Assembly (NCBI GenBank): GCA_016776605.1 | Contig: JADHTB010000002.1 | Span: forward strand, 256,842-320,841 | Length of the DNA stretch: 64,000 nt | DNA from: Alphaproteobacteria bacterium | GTDB taxonomy: Bacteria; Pseudomonadota; Alphaproteobacteria; GCA-2731375 | Direction: 5' to 3' | Shown here: positions 10,929-19,468 of the stretch, in pieces | How the letters are laid out: each line of letters opens with the position of its first letter | Numbering within the stretch: the first letter of the stretch is position 1 | The notes under the pieces: model-generated | Seen by the model: only the letters and a program-made list of their open reading frames with translations | Told to the model about the DNA's origin: nothing | The model's database searches: none | Program-made: the position numbers and the translations under genes

Positions 10929-11085
10929 ATCGTTAACAAAAACAATACGTTGAAGGCTGTTTTTACCTGTTTGTTTTGCATTGCAGCATTGCGTTTTGCG
11001 CATGGCTCGCAATCTTGATTGACCCATTGCCAATTTGCCGTCGATCAGTTGCCATTTAGGGGCCGGGGGCGGCATAATCGGCGCC

Positions 11086-12888
11086 ATGACAAAGGGACGG
11101 AATGACCGGGTTGATTGGGCTGAACGCCTGGCGGCCCTTCGCGGGGAGCTGAAGGTACGGGGGCTGGACGGCTTTCTGGTGCCCATGGCTGATCAATATC
11201 AAAACGAATACGTACCGGCGGCGGCGCAACGCATTGCCTGGCTGACCGGGTTTACCGGTTCCGCCGGCATGGTGGTGGTGCTGGCGGACGGCGCCGCGGC
11301 CTTTACCGACGGCCGCTATAGCCTGCAAATCGCCGAGCAGGTGGACGGCGCTCTGTACCAACGCCTGCATATTGGCGAGATGCCACCCGCGGACTGGATC
11401 GCCGCCAACCTTGGGGCGGGCGGCAAACTTGGATATGATAGCTGGCTGTTCACCCAGGACGGCGTGGCCCGCTACCGCAAGAGTGCGACGGCGGCGGGCG
11501 GTGAACTGGTTGCCGTGACGGACAACCCGGTTGATGCGGTCTGGCGGGACCGGCCCGAGGCGCCCATGGCGCTGGTGGTGCCGCATGACATTGCCTTCGC
11601 CGGTCAAACCTCAGCTGACAAGCGGAACCGGTTGGCCAAGGATCTCAACGCTGCTGATCTGGCCGCGACGGTCATCACGGCGCCCGATTCCATTGCCTGG
11701 CTGTTGAATATCCGTGGCGGCGATGTACCCCATTCGCCGCTGCCGCTGTCTTTGGCCATTTTATATAACGATAGCCGGGTTGATCTGTTTCTGGACGCGG
11801 CCAAGCGGGGCCGGGGCCTGACCGATCATCTGGGCAATGCAGTCTCGTTGCAGCCGGCGGAGGCTTTCGCGCCCGCGTTGGCAGCACTTGCCGGGCAGCG
11901 GGTACAGGCAGACCCAGGCGCCACCGCATCCTGGGTGTTCGCCCGACTGGCAGCCGCCGGGGCCACCATTGTAGAGGGCACCGACCCCTGCCAGCTTCCC
12001 AAGGCGATCAAGAACGAGGTGGAATTGAACGGCGCCCGCGCCGCCCATAACCGGGATGGCGTGGCGCTGGCGCGCTTCCTGCATTGGTTGTCGGTGTTTG
12101 CCCCCCAGGGAGAGCTGGACGAATTGGCGGTCGAGGCGCAGTTGGAGGCATATCGCCATGACGGCGAGCATTTCCGCGATTTAAGCTTTCCCACCATCAC
12201 CGGATCGGGGCCCAACGGCGCCATCGTGCATTACCGGGTCACGGCGGAGAGCAACCGGATTTTGGGCCAGGGGGAGCTTTATCTGGTGGATTCAGGCGCC
12301 CAGTACCTGGATGGCACCACGGATGTCACCCGGACCGTCGCCATCGGCCAACCCAGTGACGAGATGCGGGATCGTTTTACCCGTGTGTTGAAAGGCCATA
12401 TCGCTATTGCCACCACCCGCTTTCCCACCGGCACCACCGGTGCCCAATTGGACGTGCTGGCCCGGCACGCCCTGTGGCAGGCGGGCCTGGATTTCGATCA
12501 TGGTACCGGCCATGGGGTGGGCAGCTATCTCAACGTGCATGAAGGGCCGCATTCCATCTCCAAGCGGCAGCAGACCCAGGATTTGCGCCCCGGCATGGTG
12601 GTCTCGAACGAGCCCGGCTATTACAAAACCGGCGCCTATGGCATTCGTATAGAAAACTTGCTGGCGGTGCGGCTGGCCCAGGTGCCTGGCGCCGAACGGG
12701 CGATGCTGGAATTCGAGACCCTGACCCTGGCTCCCATCGACCGCAACGCCATTCAGCCGGACTTACTGACGGAGCCGGAGAAAGCCTGGCTGAACGCTTA
12801 TCACCAGCGGGTTTACGACGCTCTATCGCCACATCTCGATGATCCGACCCGTGAATGGCTGGATGAGGCAACCCGGCCGCTGGCTTAG
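11086..12888 (+). CDS. Xaa-Pro aminopeptidase (M24B)
   Basis: 600 residues, the three-domain length of XPNPEP1-like aminopeptidase P. Two creatinase-type N-terminal domains ('GFLVPMADQYQNEYVPA', 'AWLTGFTGSAG') precede the pita-bread metallopeptidase domain. The dinuclear metal ligands are visible in 'LYLVDSGAQYLDGTTDVTRT' (two Asp), 'GTGHGVGSYLNVHEG' (His) and 'VSNEPGYY' plus 'GIRIENL' (two Glu). It removes N-terminal residues that precede proline. The ATG at 11086 is preferred over an in-frame TTG at 11035, although neither has a strong ribosome-binding site. Convergent and overlapping at the stop codons with the GntR gene. Confidence 0.9.
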   Translation: MTKGRNDRVDWAERLAALRGELKVRGLDGFLVPMADQYQNEYVPAAAQRIAWLTGFTGSAGMVVVLADGAAAFTDGRYSLQIAEQVDGALYQRLHIGEMPPADWIAANLGAGGKLGYDSWLFTQDGVARYRKSATAAGGELVAVTDNPVDAVWRDRPEAPMALVVPHDIAFAGQTSADKRNRLAKDLNAADLAATVITAPDSIAWLLNIRGGDVPHSPLPLSLAILYNDSRVDLFLDAAKRGRGLTDHLGNAVSLQPAEAFAPALAALAGQRVQADPGATASWVFARLAAAGATIVEGTDPCQLPKAIKNEVELNGARAAHNRDGVALARFLHWLSVFAPQGELDELAVEAQLEAYRHDGEHFRDLSFPTITGSGPNGAIVHYRVTAESNRILGQGELYLVDSGAQYLDGTTDVTRTVAIGQPSDEMRDRFTRVLKGHIAIATTRFPTGTTGAQLDVLARHALWQAGLDFDHGTGHGVGSYLNVHEGPHSISKRQQTQDLRPGMVVSNEPGYYKTGAYGIRIENLLAVRLAQVPGAERAMLEFETLTLAPIDRNAIQPDLLTEPEKAWLNAYHQRVYDALSPHLDDPTREWLDEATRPLA

Positions 12889-13643
12889 TCACTTTTCCGC
12901 GCTTTACCCAAGTCGTGCAAATCTTGCGTCGCGGTTTGAATATGGTGGTCCATGGCGGCTCTGGCACCGGCGCCATCAGCCGCCTTGATGGCTTCGAATA
13001 TATCCTGATGCTGGGCCAGGGAAGTGCGGGCCAGGGCCTCGGCGCGGGCCGGTGACAGGGTCAACCGTTCGCCGATCCAGGTCTGTATCTGGCCGCGAAT
13101 GACATTGATCAGACGAAACAGGATCTTGTTCTGGGTGGCGCGGGCAATCTCGAAATGGAAGCTCGCGTCGTAATGCTGAAACCGCGCCGGCTGTTGCAGA
13201 TGATCGGCCATGCCCTGGATGGTGTCTTCGATCGCCGTCAAATTTTCCGCCCCCGCCCGCAACGCGGCCCAATGGGCGGCGTTGGTTTCCAGCATATGGC
13301 GGGTTTCCACCAGATCATCCCGGCCGTGCAGATCCTGTAGCAAGCCCCATTCCAGGGGCTTTTGAAATTGCCCGGCTTCCGCCGCGACAAAGTTACCGCT
13401 GCCCCGGCGCCCTTCAAGAATGCCCATGGTAATCAATGGCTTGAGGGCCTCGCGGACGGAGGTGCGGCCGACGCCGAAACGGCTGCATAAATCCCGCTCG
13501 GAGGGCAGCCTGTCGCCGGGTTTAAGGGCCCCGGAGGAAATCAATTGCAGCAGTTGTTCGACGATGGCATCGCTGACCCTGGCCCGCTTTATCTGTTGGT
13601 AGGGTTCCGTTGTTGCCGCCGCGATATCGGGTATTTGGCTCAT
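12885..13643 (-). CDS. GntR/FadR-family transcriptional regulator
   Basis: 252 residues. N-terminal winged helix-turn-helix of the GntR family ('VSDAIVEQLLQLISSGALKP', 'GDRLPSERDLCSRFGVGRTS', 'VREALKPLITMGILEGRRGS') followed by an all-helical FCD ligand-binding domain with the expected metal-site residues ('HYDASFHFEIARAT', 'QHQDIFEAIKA', 'AMDHHIQ'). Such regulators bind a small acid or other metabolite and release DNA. It diverges from the corrinoid operon, with a PdhR-like operator between them, so it most likely represses that operon and itself. The ATG at 13643 was chosen over an in-frame GTG at 13670. Confidence 0.88.
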   Translation of the reverse strand: MSQIPDIAAATTEPYQQIKRARVSDAIVEQLLQLISSGALKPGDRLPSERDLCSRFGVGRTSVREALKPLITMGILEGRRGSGNFVAAEAGQFQKPLEWGLLQDLHGRDDLVETRHMLETNAAHWAALRAGAENLTAIEDTIQGMADHLQQPARFQHYDASFHFEIARATQNKILFRLINVIRGQIQTWIGERLTLSPARAEALARTSLAQHQDIFEAIKAADGAGARAAMDHHIQTATQDLHDLGKARKSD

Positions 13644-13694
13644 ACTCTTTGGATTTTGTGCAACGCCCACTTTACAGGGCGGGACAAGCCTCTT

Positions 13695-13715
13695 AAAATT
13701 GGTCAGACCAATTTT
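13695..13715. promoter_or_regulatory. GntR/FadR-type operator palindrome
   Basis: A near-perfect 21-bp dyad built on AATTGGTCAGACCAATT; only the central position breaks symmetry. FadR/FCD regulators recognise TGGTnnnACCA cores, and E. coli PdhR binds AATTGGTnnnACCAATT. It lies 51 bases upstream of the GntR start and 63 bases upstream of the first corrinoid-operon gene, so one site could control both directions. Outer arms (CTTAA..TTAAG) extend the symmetry. Confidence 0.8.
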
Positions 13716-13778
13716 GATCTTAAGACACCGGCTGCGTCAAGTCTCGAGTGCATAGCAGCTAGCCAAGGGAGTACGTTG

Positions 13779-14423
13779 GTGGACCCATTTGCCGAGCTTG
13801 GAAAACGCATAGAGCTGGTTTCGACCGATAAGTATTTTCGCGACGTTTCCATCGGCCTCTATGCCCGTGAAGAGTCGGGAAACTGGGCCTTTCGGGTACG
13901 CAGCTTCGCCAAATATGAAGGCTTGCAGGCGCGTATCGACTTTATCCTCAACGGCATGCAAACCTTGGGCGGCATGCAACGGACCGAGGGGCAGGACAGT
14001 GTGCGCTTTCCCTGTGGCAACCAACATTTAATCGCCGTGCGGCGGCTATTTTTACAGGCCTGCAAGGAAAAACCCGAAGCAGCGCCCGATACGCCCGTGC
14101 TGTCCATGTGGGACAAGAAATCCGAACTGACGGTCAAGGCCGTTAACCTGGGGCAGGGGACCTATGCCCTATCGACCGTGGACGCGGGGGAGGACGAACC
14201 CAATTTGCGGCGCCTGGGCGCCCTGCGCAATGCCATGGTGAAATTGGCCGATGCGCAAGCTGACGAAGTGGCCGGCGAGCGCTTTTGCTTTACCTGCGGG
14301 CAGGATCACGATCCATTGGTGGGGCTGTTGTTACAGGCGGCCCCCAATGTCCGCGCGGTGATGCGGGAGTTCGAAATGAATGCGGCGCGTGGCGTCCTGT
14401 TGGCGCCCGGCAGTCAGGAATAG
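13779..14423 (+). CDS. Unknown protein, first gene of the corrinoid operon
   Basis: 214 residues; I do not recognise the family. The GTG at 13779 has AAGGGAG 7 bases upstream; an adjacent TTG is possible, and the frame stays open upstream through the operator without a ribosome-binding site. The protein looks soluble, with no signal peptide or membrane segment. An N-terminal basic/aromatic segment ('KYFRDVSIGLYAREESGNWA') is followed by a helical part and, near residue 170, a Cys pair 'FCFTCGQDHDP' that could bind metal. It ends 12 bases before the UroD-fold methyltransferase gene, so a role in the same methyl-transfer pathway (substrate handling or corrinoid maintenance) is inferred from context only. 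Confidence 0.7.
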   Translation: MDPFAELGKRIELVSTDKYFRDVSIGLYAREESGNWAFRVRSFAKYEGLQARIDFILNGMQTLGGMQRTEGQDSVRFPCGNQHLIAVRRLFLQACKEKPEAAPDTPVLSMWDKKSELTVKAVNLGQGTYALSTVDAGEDEPNLRRLGALRNAMVKLADAQADEVAGERFCFTCGQDHDPLVGLLLQAAPNVRAVMREFEMNAARGVLLAPGSQE

Positions 14424-14435
14424 GAGGGCTTCTCG

Positions 14436-15470
14436 ATGAACGAACAAATCGCGCCCATGACCAGCCGCCAGCGGGTGCTGGCGGCCCTGGCGGGACGCCC
14501 GGTGGACCGCACGCCGGTCTGTTGCCCGACCTCGGTCGCCACGGTGGAATTGATGGATCTGGTCGATGCGCCGTTTCCCGACGCCAACCGCCAGGCCGAA
14601 CCCATGGCCCGTTTGGCCGCGACAGCCCATACCATCCTGGGCTTTGACAGCGTCATGCCGGTGTTCTCGATCATTCAGGAATCTTCCGCCCTGGGCTGCA
14701 AGATGCAGTGGGAAGGCAAGGACAACTGGCCCACGGTGCGCATGAGCGAGCCGATCTGGGACAGCCCGGACGATATTTATATCCCCAACGATCTGACCTC
14801 CCATCCCGATACCAAATGCGTGCTGGATGCCATCAAGCTGTTGCGCCGGGATTTGGGCGATGACGTCGCCATCATCGGCAAGACCATGGGGCCCTGGTCC
14901 CTGGCGTATCATTGTTTCGGGGTGGAAAAATTCCTGCTGTTGTCCCTGGATGATCCGGAGGCAACCAAGGAAATTTTGCACAAGCTGAAAAAGGTCACCA
15001 TCGATTTCGGCAATGCCCAGATCGAGGCCGGCGTCGATGCCCTGACCTTGCCCGATCATGCCACCGGTGATCTGGTCAGCGGCGAATATTACCAACGCTA
15101 CCTGCGCGATCTGCATATTGAGTTCGCCGAGCGTATTCCCTGCCCGCTGATCCTGCATATCTGCGGCCGCACCGTGGACCGCATGGGCTTTATCGCCGAG
15201 ACCGGCATGGCGGCCTTCCATTACGATTCAAAGAATCAGCCGGGCGAGTCCATGGACGCTGTCCAGGGGCGCATCGCCCTAGCGGGCAATATCAATAATC
15301 CTGAAACTCTGTTTTCCAAGGAGCCCGATGACGTGAAGGCCGAGGTCTTCGCCAATCTGGAGGCCGGCGTACAGATGATCGGGCCGGAATGCGCCATTCC
15401 CCTACAGACATCCATCGCCAACCTGCGCGCCATACCAGAGGCGGTGCAGGAATGGCATGCCCGGCAATAA
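14436..15470 (+). CDS. UroD-fold corrinoid methyltransferase (MtaA/CmuA type)
   Basis: 344 residues. Uroporphyrinogen-decarboxylase superfamily ('SRQRVLAALAGRPVDRTPV', 'DALTLPDHATGDLVS'). It carries the zinc site of the methyltransferase branch: H241-x-C243 in 'ILHICGRT' and C319 in 'GPECAIP'. True HemE lacks this site. MtaA, MtbA and CmuA use it to move methyl groups between a corrinoid protein and a thiol or a methyl donor. No CoM biosynthesis is expected in this organism, so it more likely demethylates a substrate onto the corrinoid protein encoded next. Ribosome-binding site AGGAGG about 6 bases upstream; 12 bases after the previous gene. Confidence 0.85.
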   Translation: MNEQIAPMTSRQRVLAALAGRPVDRTPVCCPTSVATVELMDLVDAPFPDANRQAEPMARLAATAHTILGFDSVMPVFSIIQESSALGCKMQWEGKDNWPTVRMSEPIWDSPDDIYIPNDLTSHPDTKCVLDAIKLLRRDLGDDVAIIGKTMGPWSLAYHCFGVEKFLLLSLDDPEATKEILHKLKKVTIDFGNAQIEAGVDALTLPDHATGDLVSGEYYQRYLRDLHIEFAERIPCPLILHICGRTVDRMGFIAETGMAAFHYDSKNQPGESMDAVQGRIALAGNINNPETLFSKEPDDVKAEVFANLEAGVQMIGPECAIPLQTSIANLRAIPEAVQEWHARQ

Positions 15471-15504
15471 CCATTATTTCTATTCATAGAGCGGTAGCGT
15501 AATC

Positions 15505-16254
15505 ATGGCGGAATTGAGTGACGTCCAAAACCAAACCATTCGGGATGAGATTGAGGAATATCTTGAGCGACCGGAGGAAATTGCACGTTTTATCGAGCTG
15601 TTTGCCCGCGCCAAACCGGCCTTGCAGGATATCGCCGCCGCGATTATCGAGGGCGACGACGATGCCACCGACAGCCTGACGGCCCAGGCCCTGGCGGACG
15701 GTATCGAAGCGATCGAGATCATGGATGACGGCCTGATCGGCGGCATGGGTATTGTTGGCATCAAGTTCCGCGAGAATTTCGTCTTCGTCCCGGAAGTGTT
15801 GAGTTGCGCCCGCGCCATGCGCGCCGGCATGGCCCATATCGAGCCGATCCTGTCGGCCGCCGGGGTCGAGAAGCATGGCACCGTCATCATGGGAACGGTC
15901 AAGGGCGACTTGCACGATATCGGCAAGAACCTGTGCATCATGATGCTGCGGGGGTCGGGCTTTGACGTCATCGATCTGGGCGTTGATGTGGCCGAGGATA
16001 CCTTCATAGATGCGGTGGAGGAAAGCGGCGCCAAGGTGTTGGGCATGTCCGCCCTGCTGACCACGACCATGCCCAATATGGGCCGGACGATCGAAGCCTT
16101 TATCGATGCCGATCTGCGTGATGCGGTACAGATCATGGTAGGCGGTGCGCCGGTTACCCAGGAGTTTTCCGACGATATGGGTGCCGATGGCTATGGCGCG
16201 GATGCCTTGAGCTGCGTCGCCGTCGCCAAGGAACTGATGTCGGCGGTATCCTGA
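15505..16254 (+). CDS. Corrinoid (methyl-carrier) protein
   Basis: 249 residues. Helical cap domain at about residues 40-120 (B12-binding-2) and a Rossmann B12-binding domain at about 125-245. The cobalt-ligand motif D135-x-H137-x-x-G140 is intact in 'GDLHDIGKN', followed by the usual 'GFDVIDLGVDV', 'SALLTTTMPNM' and 'VGGAPVTQEF'. This is the MtaC/MtbC/MtgC class that carries the methyl group on cobalamin. An N-terminal extension of about 40 helical residues precedes the cap. It sits between the UroD-fold methyltransferase and its reactivating ATPase in one operon. Confidence 0.92.
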   Translation: MAELSDVQNQTIRDEIEEYLERPEEIARFIELFARAKPALQDIAAAIIEGDDDATDSLTAQALADGIEAIEIMDDGLIGGMGIVGIKFRENFVFVPEVLSCARAMRAGMAHIEPILSAAGVEKHGTVIMGTVKGDLHDIGKNLCIMMLRGSGFDVIDLGVDVAEDTFIDAVEESGAKVLGMSALLTTTMPNMGRTIEAFIDADLRDAVQIMVGGAPVTQEFSDDMGADGYGADALSCVAVAKELMSAVS

Positions 16255-16282
16255 CATCTCGTTGAGGCAGGAAAAATAACGC

Positions 16283-18292
16283 GTGGCCGGACCCAGCAAA
16301 AAAGACTACCAGCAGCGTCTGGATCAAATCACCGGTATTTTCACCGATATCATGGGGGAAGCCCAGGAACAGGTGCAGGGGCAGGCGGGGGGCCAGGGGC
16401 GCTGTCCCTATCGCTCCGCCAGGGATGTCTGCACCGCGAAATTCGGTTGCGCCAACCGTGAGCGGCCCAAAAAAGCAGCCGGGAATGATGCGGGGAATAC
16501 CGAGCCCATCTGCGCCCACGACGGTACACTGGACTTTCGCAATGCCTGGGAAAGTCGCCCGGAAAATTACCAGAAAACCAGGGATAAAATCGTGACGGTG
16601 CGCAAACAGGCGGCGGAAAAGCGTGCCGAGAAGCAGGTGGATGGGCGCGAAGACCGCCGCGCCGGCATGGCCGGCATGCTGGCCGAGGCGTTGACCCTGT
16701 TCGACCGGGCCGATGATGCGGGGCTGCGTCTGGCCAGTTCCTGTGGCCGCCATGGCGATTGCCACGAATGTATTGTCACCGTGAACACGGGCATCGAGGC
16801 ATTGGCCCCGCGCACGGAGGCGGAAGGGTTTTTAAGCGAAAATTACCGTCTCGCCTGTCAGGCCGAAATTCTCGATACCGACGCCGAGATTGCCTTCGAA
16901 CCATTAATCCGGGCGCCGCGCATCCTGCAAACCGGGTTGGAAAAGCCCATTGCCCTGGCCCCGGCCATCACGCGCCGGGACGAAGAGGTTCTACGTGACG
17001 GCGCGGTGATCGATCGATACCGGGGCCATATATATGGCCTGGCGATTGATCTTGGCACCACCACCGTGGCCGCCAGCCTGTTCGATCTGCAAAGCGGCGC
17101 CTGCATCGCCCTGGCATCATTTGAAAACCCGCAACGGTTTGGCGGCAGCGATGTGATGCACCGTATCTCGTACGACGGTGGGCCGCACCGGGGGGAATTG
17201 CACAAGATCATCGTCAATGCCTTGAACCGGGAGATCGAGGATCTGTGCGCGCAGTTCAAATTCAACCGCCGGGAAATCTACGAAATCGTGGTGGCGGGCA
17301 ATTCCACCATGCGGGATCTGTTTTTCAATTGCGATGTGCAGCCGATCGGCCAACGGCCTTATAAATCTCCTGTCGAGCTGGCCTTTCTGGCGGGGGAGCG
17401 GGACAGCACTGCGTTGGTGGTGGAGGCGCGGAAACTGCGTCTGCGGGCGCATCCCAAATGCCTGGTGCATGGCCTGCCTTTGATCGCCAGCCATGTGGGC
17501 GGGGATGCCGCCGCTTCGTTGTTGGCCCTGGATATCTCACCCGACGCCGATGCGGTCGTGATGCTGGTGGACATGGGCACCAATACCGAGATCGTTCTGG
17601 CCGGGCAGGGGCGTCTGATGGTCGCCTCTTGTCCTGCCGGGCCGGCCTTCGAGGGCGGCCTTGTGCGTCACGGCATGGCCAGCTACGACGGCGCCATAGA
17701 GGCGGTCAGTGAAAGCGAAGACGGCGGCTTTCAATGGCGCACGATTGGCGATGTGGCGCCGGTTGGGCTGTGCGGCTCGGGCCTGATCGATCTGTTGGCG
17801 GTGTTGCGGCGCAGTGGCCGCATGAACGAAAAAGGTGCCCTGGCGCGTGAAAAGGGCAAGCGCAACGCCGAAATACTGGTGGCGCCGGAGCAACAAATCA
17901 CTATTTCCGGCCAGGATATCAGCCATCTGGCCCAGGCCAAGGCGGCCTCGCATGCCGGACAGAATATTCTGCTGCGGCGCTTTGGCGTCGGCGTTGATGA
18001 TATCAGCCGGCTGTACCTGGCGGGTGGTTTCGCCTCGCATGTGGATTTCGACAATGCGGTGGATATTGGTCTGCTGGCCCCGGTCGCGAAAGAGCGCATG
18101 ATCAAGGCGGGCAATACCGCCCTGCAGGGCGCGGGCGAAGCGTTGTTGAACACGGGCCGGCGGGCGCACCTGGAACAATTGGTGCGCCGGGCCGTGCATG
18201 TGGAATTGGAAAGTGAAGCAAATTTCTTCGACATTTTCGTTGAAGCCTGTTTTTTTAAGCCGATGGCAAAAATCGGCCCAAACAGTCCGTAA
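16283..18292 (+). CDS. Corrinoid-reactivating [2Fe-2S] ASKHA ATPase (RACo-like)
   Basis: 669 residues, GTG start. Domain order: an unusual N-terminal region (1-130) with four cysteines (C41, C50, C56, C77); a plant-type ferredoxin domain with C154, C160, C163 and C192 ('CGRHGDCHEC', 'RLACQAE'); then the actin-like ATPase (DUF4445), with 'AIDLGTTTVAAS' near 254, 'VDMGTNTEIVL' near 429 and 'LYLAGGFASHVDFDNA' near 577. RACo-type proteins use ATP to reduce inactive Co(II) back to Co(I). The extra cysteine-rich N-terminus is not part of the canonical architecture. 28 bases after the corrinoid gene. Confidence 0.9.
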   Translation: MAGPSKKDYQQRLDQITGIFTDIMGEAQEQVQGQAGGQGRCPYRSARDVCTAKFGCANRERPKKAAGNDAGNTEPICAHDGTLDFRNAWESRPENYQKTRDKIVTVRKQAAEKRAEKQVDGREDRRAGMAGMLAEALTLFDRADDAGLRLASSCGRHGDCHECIVTVNTGIEALAPRTEAEGFLSENYRLACQAEILDTDAEIAFEPLIRAPRILQTGLEKPIALAPAITRRDEEVLRDGAVIDRYRGHIYGLAIDLGTTTVAASLFDLQSGACIALASFENPQRFGGSDVMHRISYDGGPHRGELHKIIVNALNREIEDLCAQFKFNRREIYEIVVAGNSTMRDLFFNCDVQPIGQRPYKSPVELAFLAGERDSTALVVEARKLRLRAHPKCLVHGLPLIASHVGGDAAASLLALDISPDADAVVMLVDMGTNTEIVLAGQGRLMVASCPAGPAFEGGLVRHGMASYDGAIEAVSESEDGGFQWRTIGDVAPVGLCGSGLIDLLAVLRRSGRMNEKGALAREKGKRNAEILVAPEQQITISGQDISHLAQAKAASHAGQNILLRRFGVGVDDISRLYLAGGFASHVDFDNAVDIGLLAPVAKERMIKAGNTALQGAGEALLNTGRRAHLEQLVRRAVHVELESEANFFDIFVEACFFKPMAKIGPNSP

Positions 18293-18331
18293 CCGACAGC
18301 CCGTAACAGACAGTCCGCAGAGGAAACATAG

Positions 18332-19369
18332 ATGAAAATTGACGGGATGGACCGGGCGTTCATGGTCATTGGCGAAAATGTGCATACCACCCGCGCCCTG
18401 TTGCGGCGAAACAAACGGGTGACCACGGATGCGGATGGCGCCGATGTCATCGGCTATGTCACCGGGGCCGGGGAACAGCGTTTTCTGCCTATACCCGAGG
18501 TGATCAAGGCCACCCAGGATTTTCAGGAAGGCCGGGTGAAGCATTTCAAGGCGGCCCTGTTACAGGCCATGTCCGGCACGGCTGGGGCGCAGGCCGAGGG
18601 GATCGGCTACATCCAGGCCATCGTTGATAAACAGGAGGCCGCGGGCGCCGATTATCTTGACGTCAACGTGGATGAGATCTCCCTGAAAAAAGAAGAACAA
18701 ATAGAGGCCATGCAATGGCTGACGGGCAGGGTGCAGGAAATGGCCAGCCGGCCTTTATCCATCGATTCCTCCGATATCGACGTGATCGCCGCCGGGCTGG
18801 CTGCCTATGACGGGAGGAACGGCCCGGCCATGCTGAATTCCGCCTCCATGGAGCGGCCCACGGCCCTTGATATGGCGCTACAATTTGGGGCAGCCGTGGT
18901 TGTAACCGCGTCGGGCGCATCCGCCATGCCCGACGGCGCCCACGGCCGGGTGGCCAATGCCACGACGATGATCGAGGCCGCCCTGGAAAAAGGTATTCCG
19001 GCCAAGGACATATACCTTGATCCCCTGGTGTTTCCGGTCTCGGTGGACCCGGAATTTGGCCGTCACTGCCTGGATGCCATTCGTGAAATTCGCCAGCGCC
19101 ATGGCCCCGACATTCATATAACGGGAGGCATTTCCAATGCCTCGTTCGGCGTTCCAGCCCGCAAGTATATCAATGAGGCCTTTTTGCGCCTGGCGGTAGA
19201 GGCGGGCGCCGACAGCGGTATCATGGACCCGGTGCAAAACGATCCCAACGCGGCGCTGGCGCCCGGTACGCCGTCCCATGCCATCGCCCTGGCGACCGAT
19301 GTGGTCCTGGGCCGGGACCCTGATTGCAAAGCCTATATCAAAGCCTGGCGCAAGAAGGAACTGGCCTAA
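18332..19369 (+). CDS. Methyltetrahydrofolate:corrinoid methyltransferase
   Basis: 345 residues. Pterin-binding TIM barrel (dihydropteroate-synthase-like) of the MtrH/AcsE/MtvA/MtgA/CmuB group: 'GENVHTTRALL', 'QEAAGADYLDVNVDEIS', 'PLSIDSSDIDVI', 'PAMLNSASMERP', 'IYLDPLVFPVS', 'ITGGISNASFGVP'. It would move the methyl group between the corrinoid protein and tetrahydrofolate. Last gene of the operon, 39 bases after the reactivator; AGAGGAAA ribosome-binding site. Together with the upstream genes it completes a substrate-to-folate methyl relay. Confidence 0.9.
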   Translation: MKIDGMDRAFMVIGENVHTTRALLRRNKRVTTDADGADVIGYVTGAGEQRFLPIPEVIKATQDFQEGRVKHFKAALLQAMSGTAGAQAEGIGYIQAIVDKQEAAGADYLDVNVDEISLKKEEQIEAMQWLTGRVQEMASRPLSIDSSDIDVIAAGLAAYDGRNGPAMLNSASMERPTALDMALQFGAAVVVTASGASAMPDGAHGRVANATTMIEAALEKGIPAKDIYLDPLVFPVSVDPEFGRHCLDAIREIRQRHGPDIHITGGISNASFGVPARKYINEAFLRLAVEAGADSGIMDPVQNDPNAALAPGTPSHAIALATDVVLGRDPDCKAYIKAWRKKELA

Positions 19370-19399
19370 CGTCACGTGCGGGTGAATTCAGTTGGGGGC

Positions 19400-19419
19400 G
19401 GCAATAGCGTATTGCCTTT
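19400..19419 (+). terminator. Possible terminator of the corrinoid operon
   Basis: A 7-bp perfect stem (GGCAATA / TATTGCC, loop GCG) followed by TTT, 31 bases after the stop of the last operon gene. The stem is short and the T run minimal. Confidence 0.35.
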
Positions 19420-19468
19420 CCCTGCTGCCTGGGCCATGTTGCGCCGGCTTTTGCAATGATCCCCTTGG

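Noticed and set aside
14331-15221. Long minus-strand open frame (about 296 codons) opposite the UroD-fold gene
   Set aside because: It lies fully within a well-supported gene, has no ribosome-binding site or recognisable motif, and such antisense frames are common in GC-rich coding DNA. The same applies to 17537-18544 and 23883-24797 on the minus strand.
13779-19369. Chloromethane (cmu) utilisation operon
   Set aside because: The gene types resemble CmuA and CmuB, but CmuA is a fusion of UroD and corrinoid domains and cmuC, purU and fmdB are absent here, so the cmu label is not supported.
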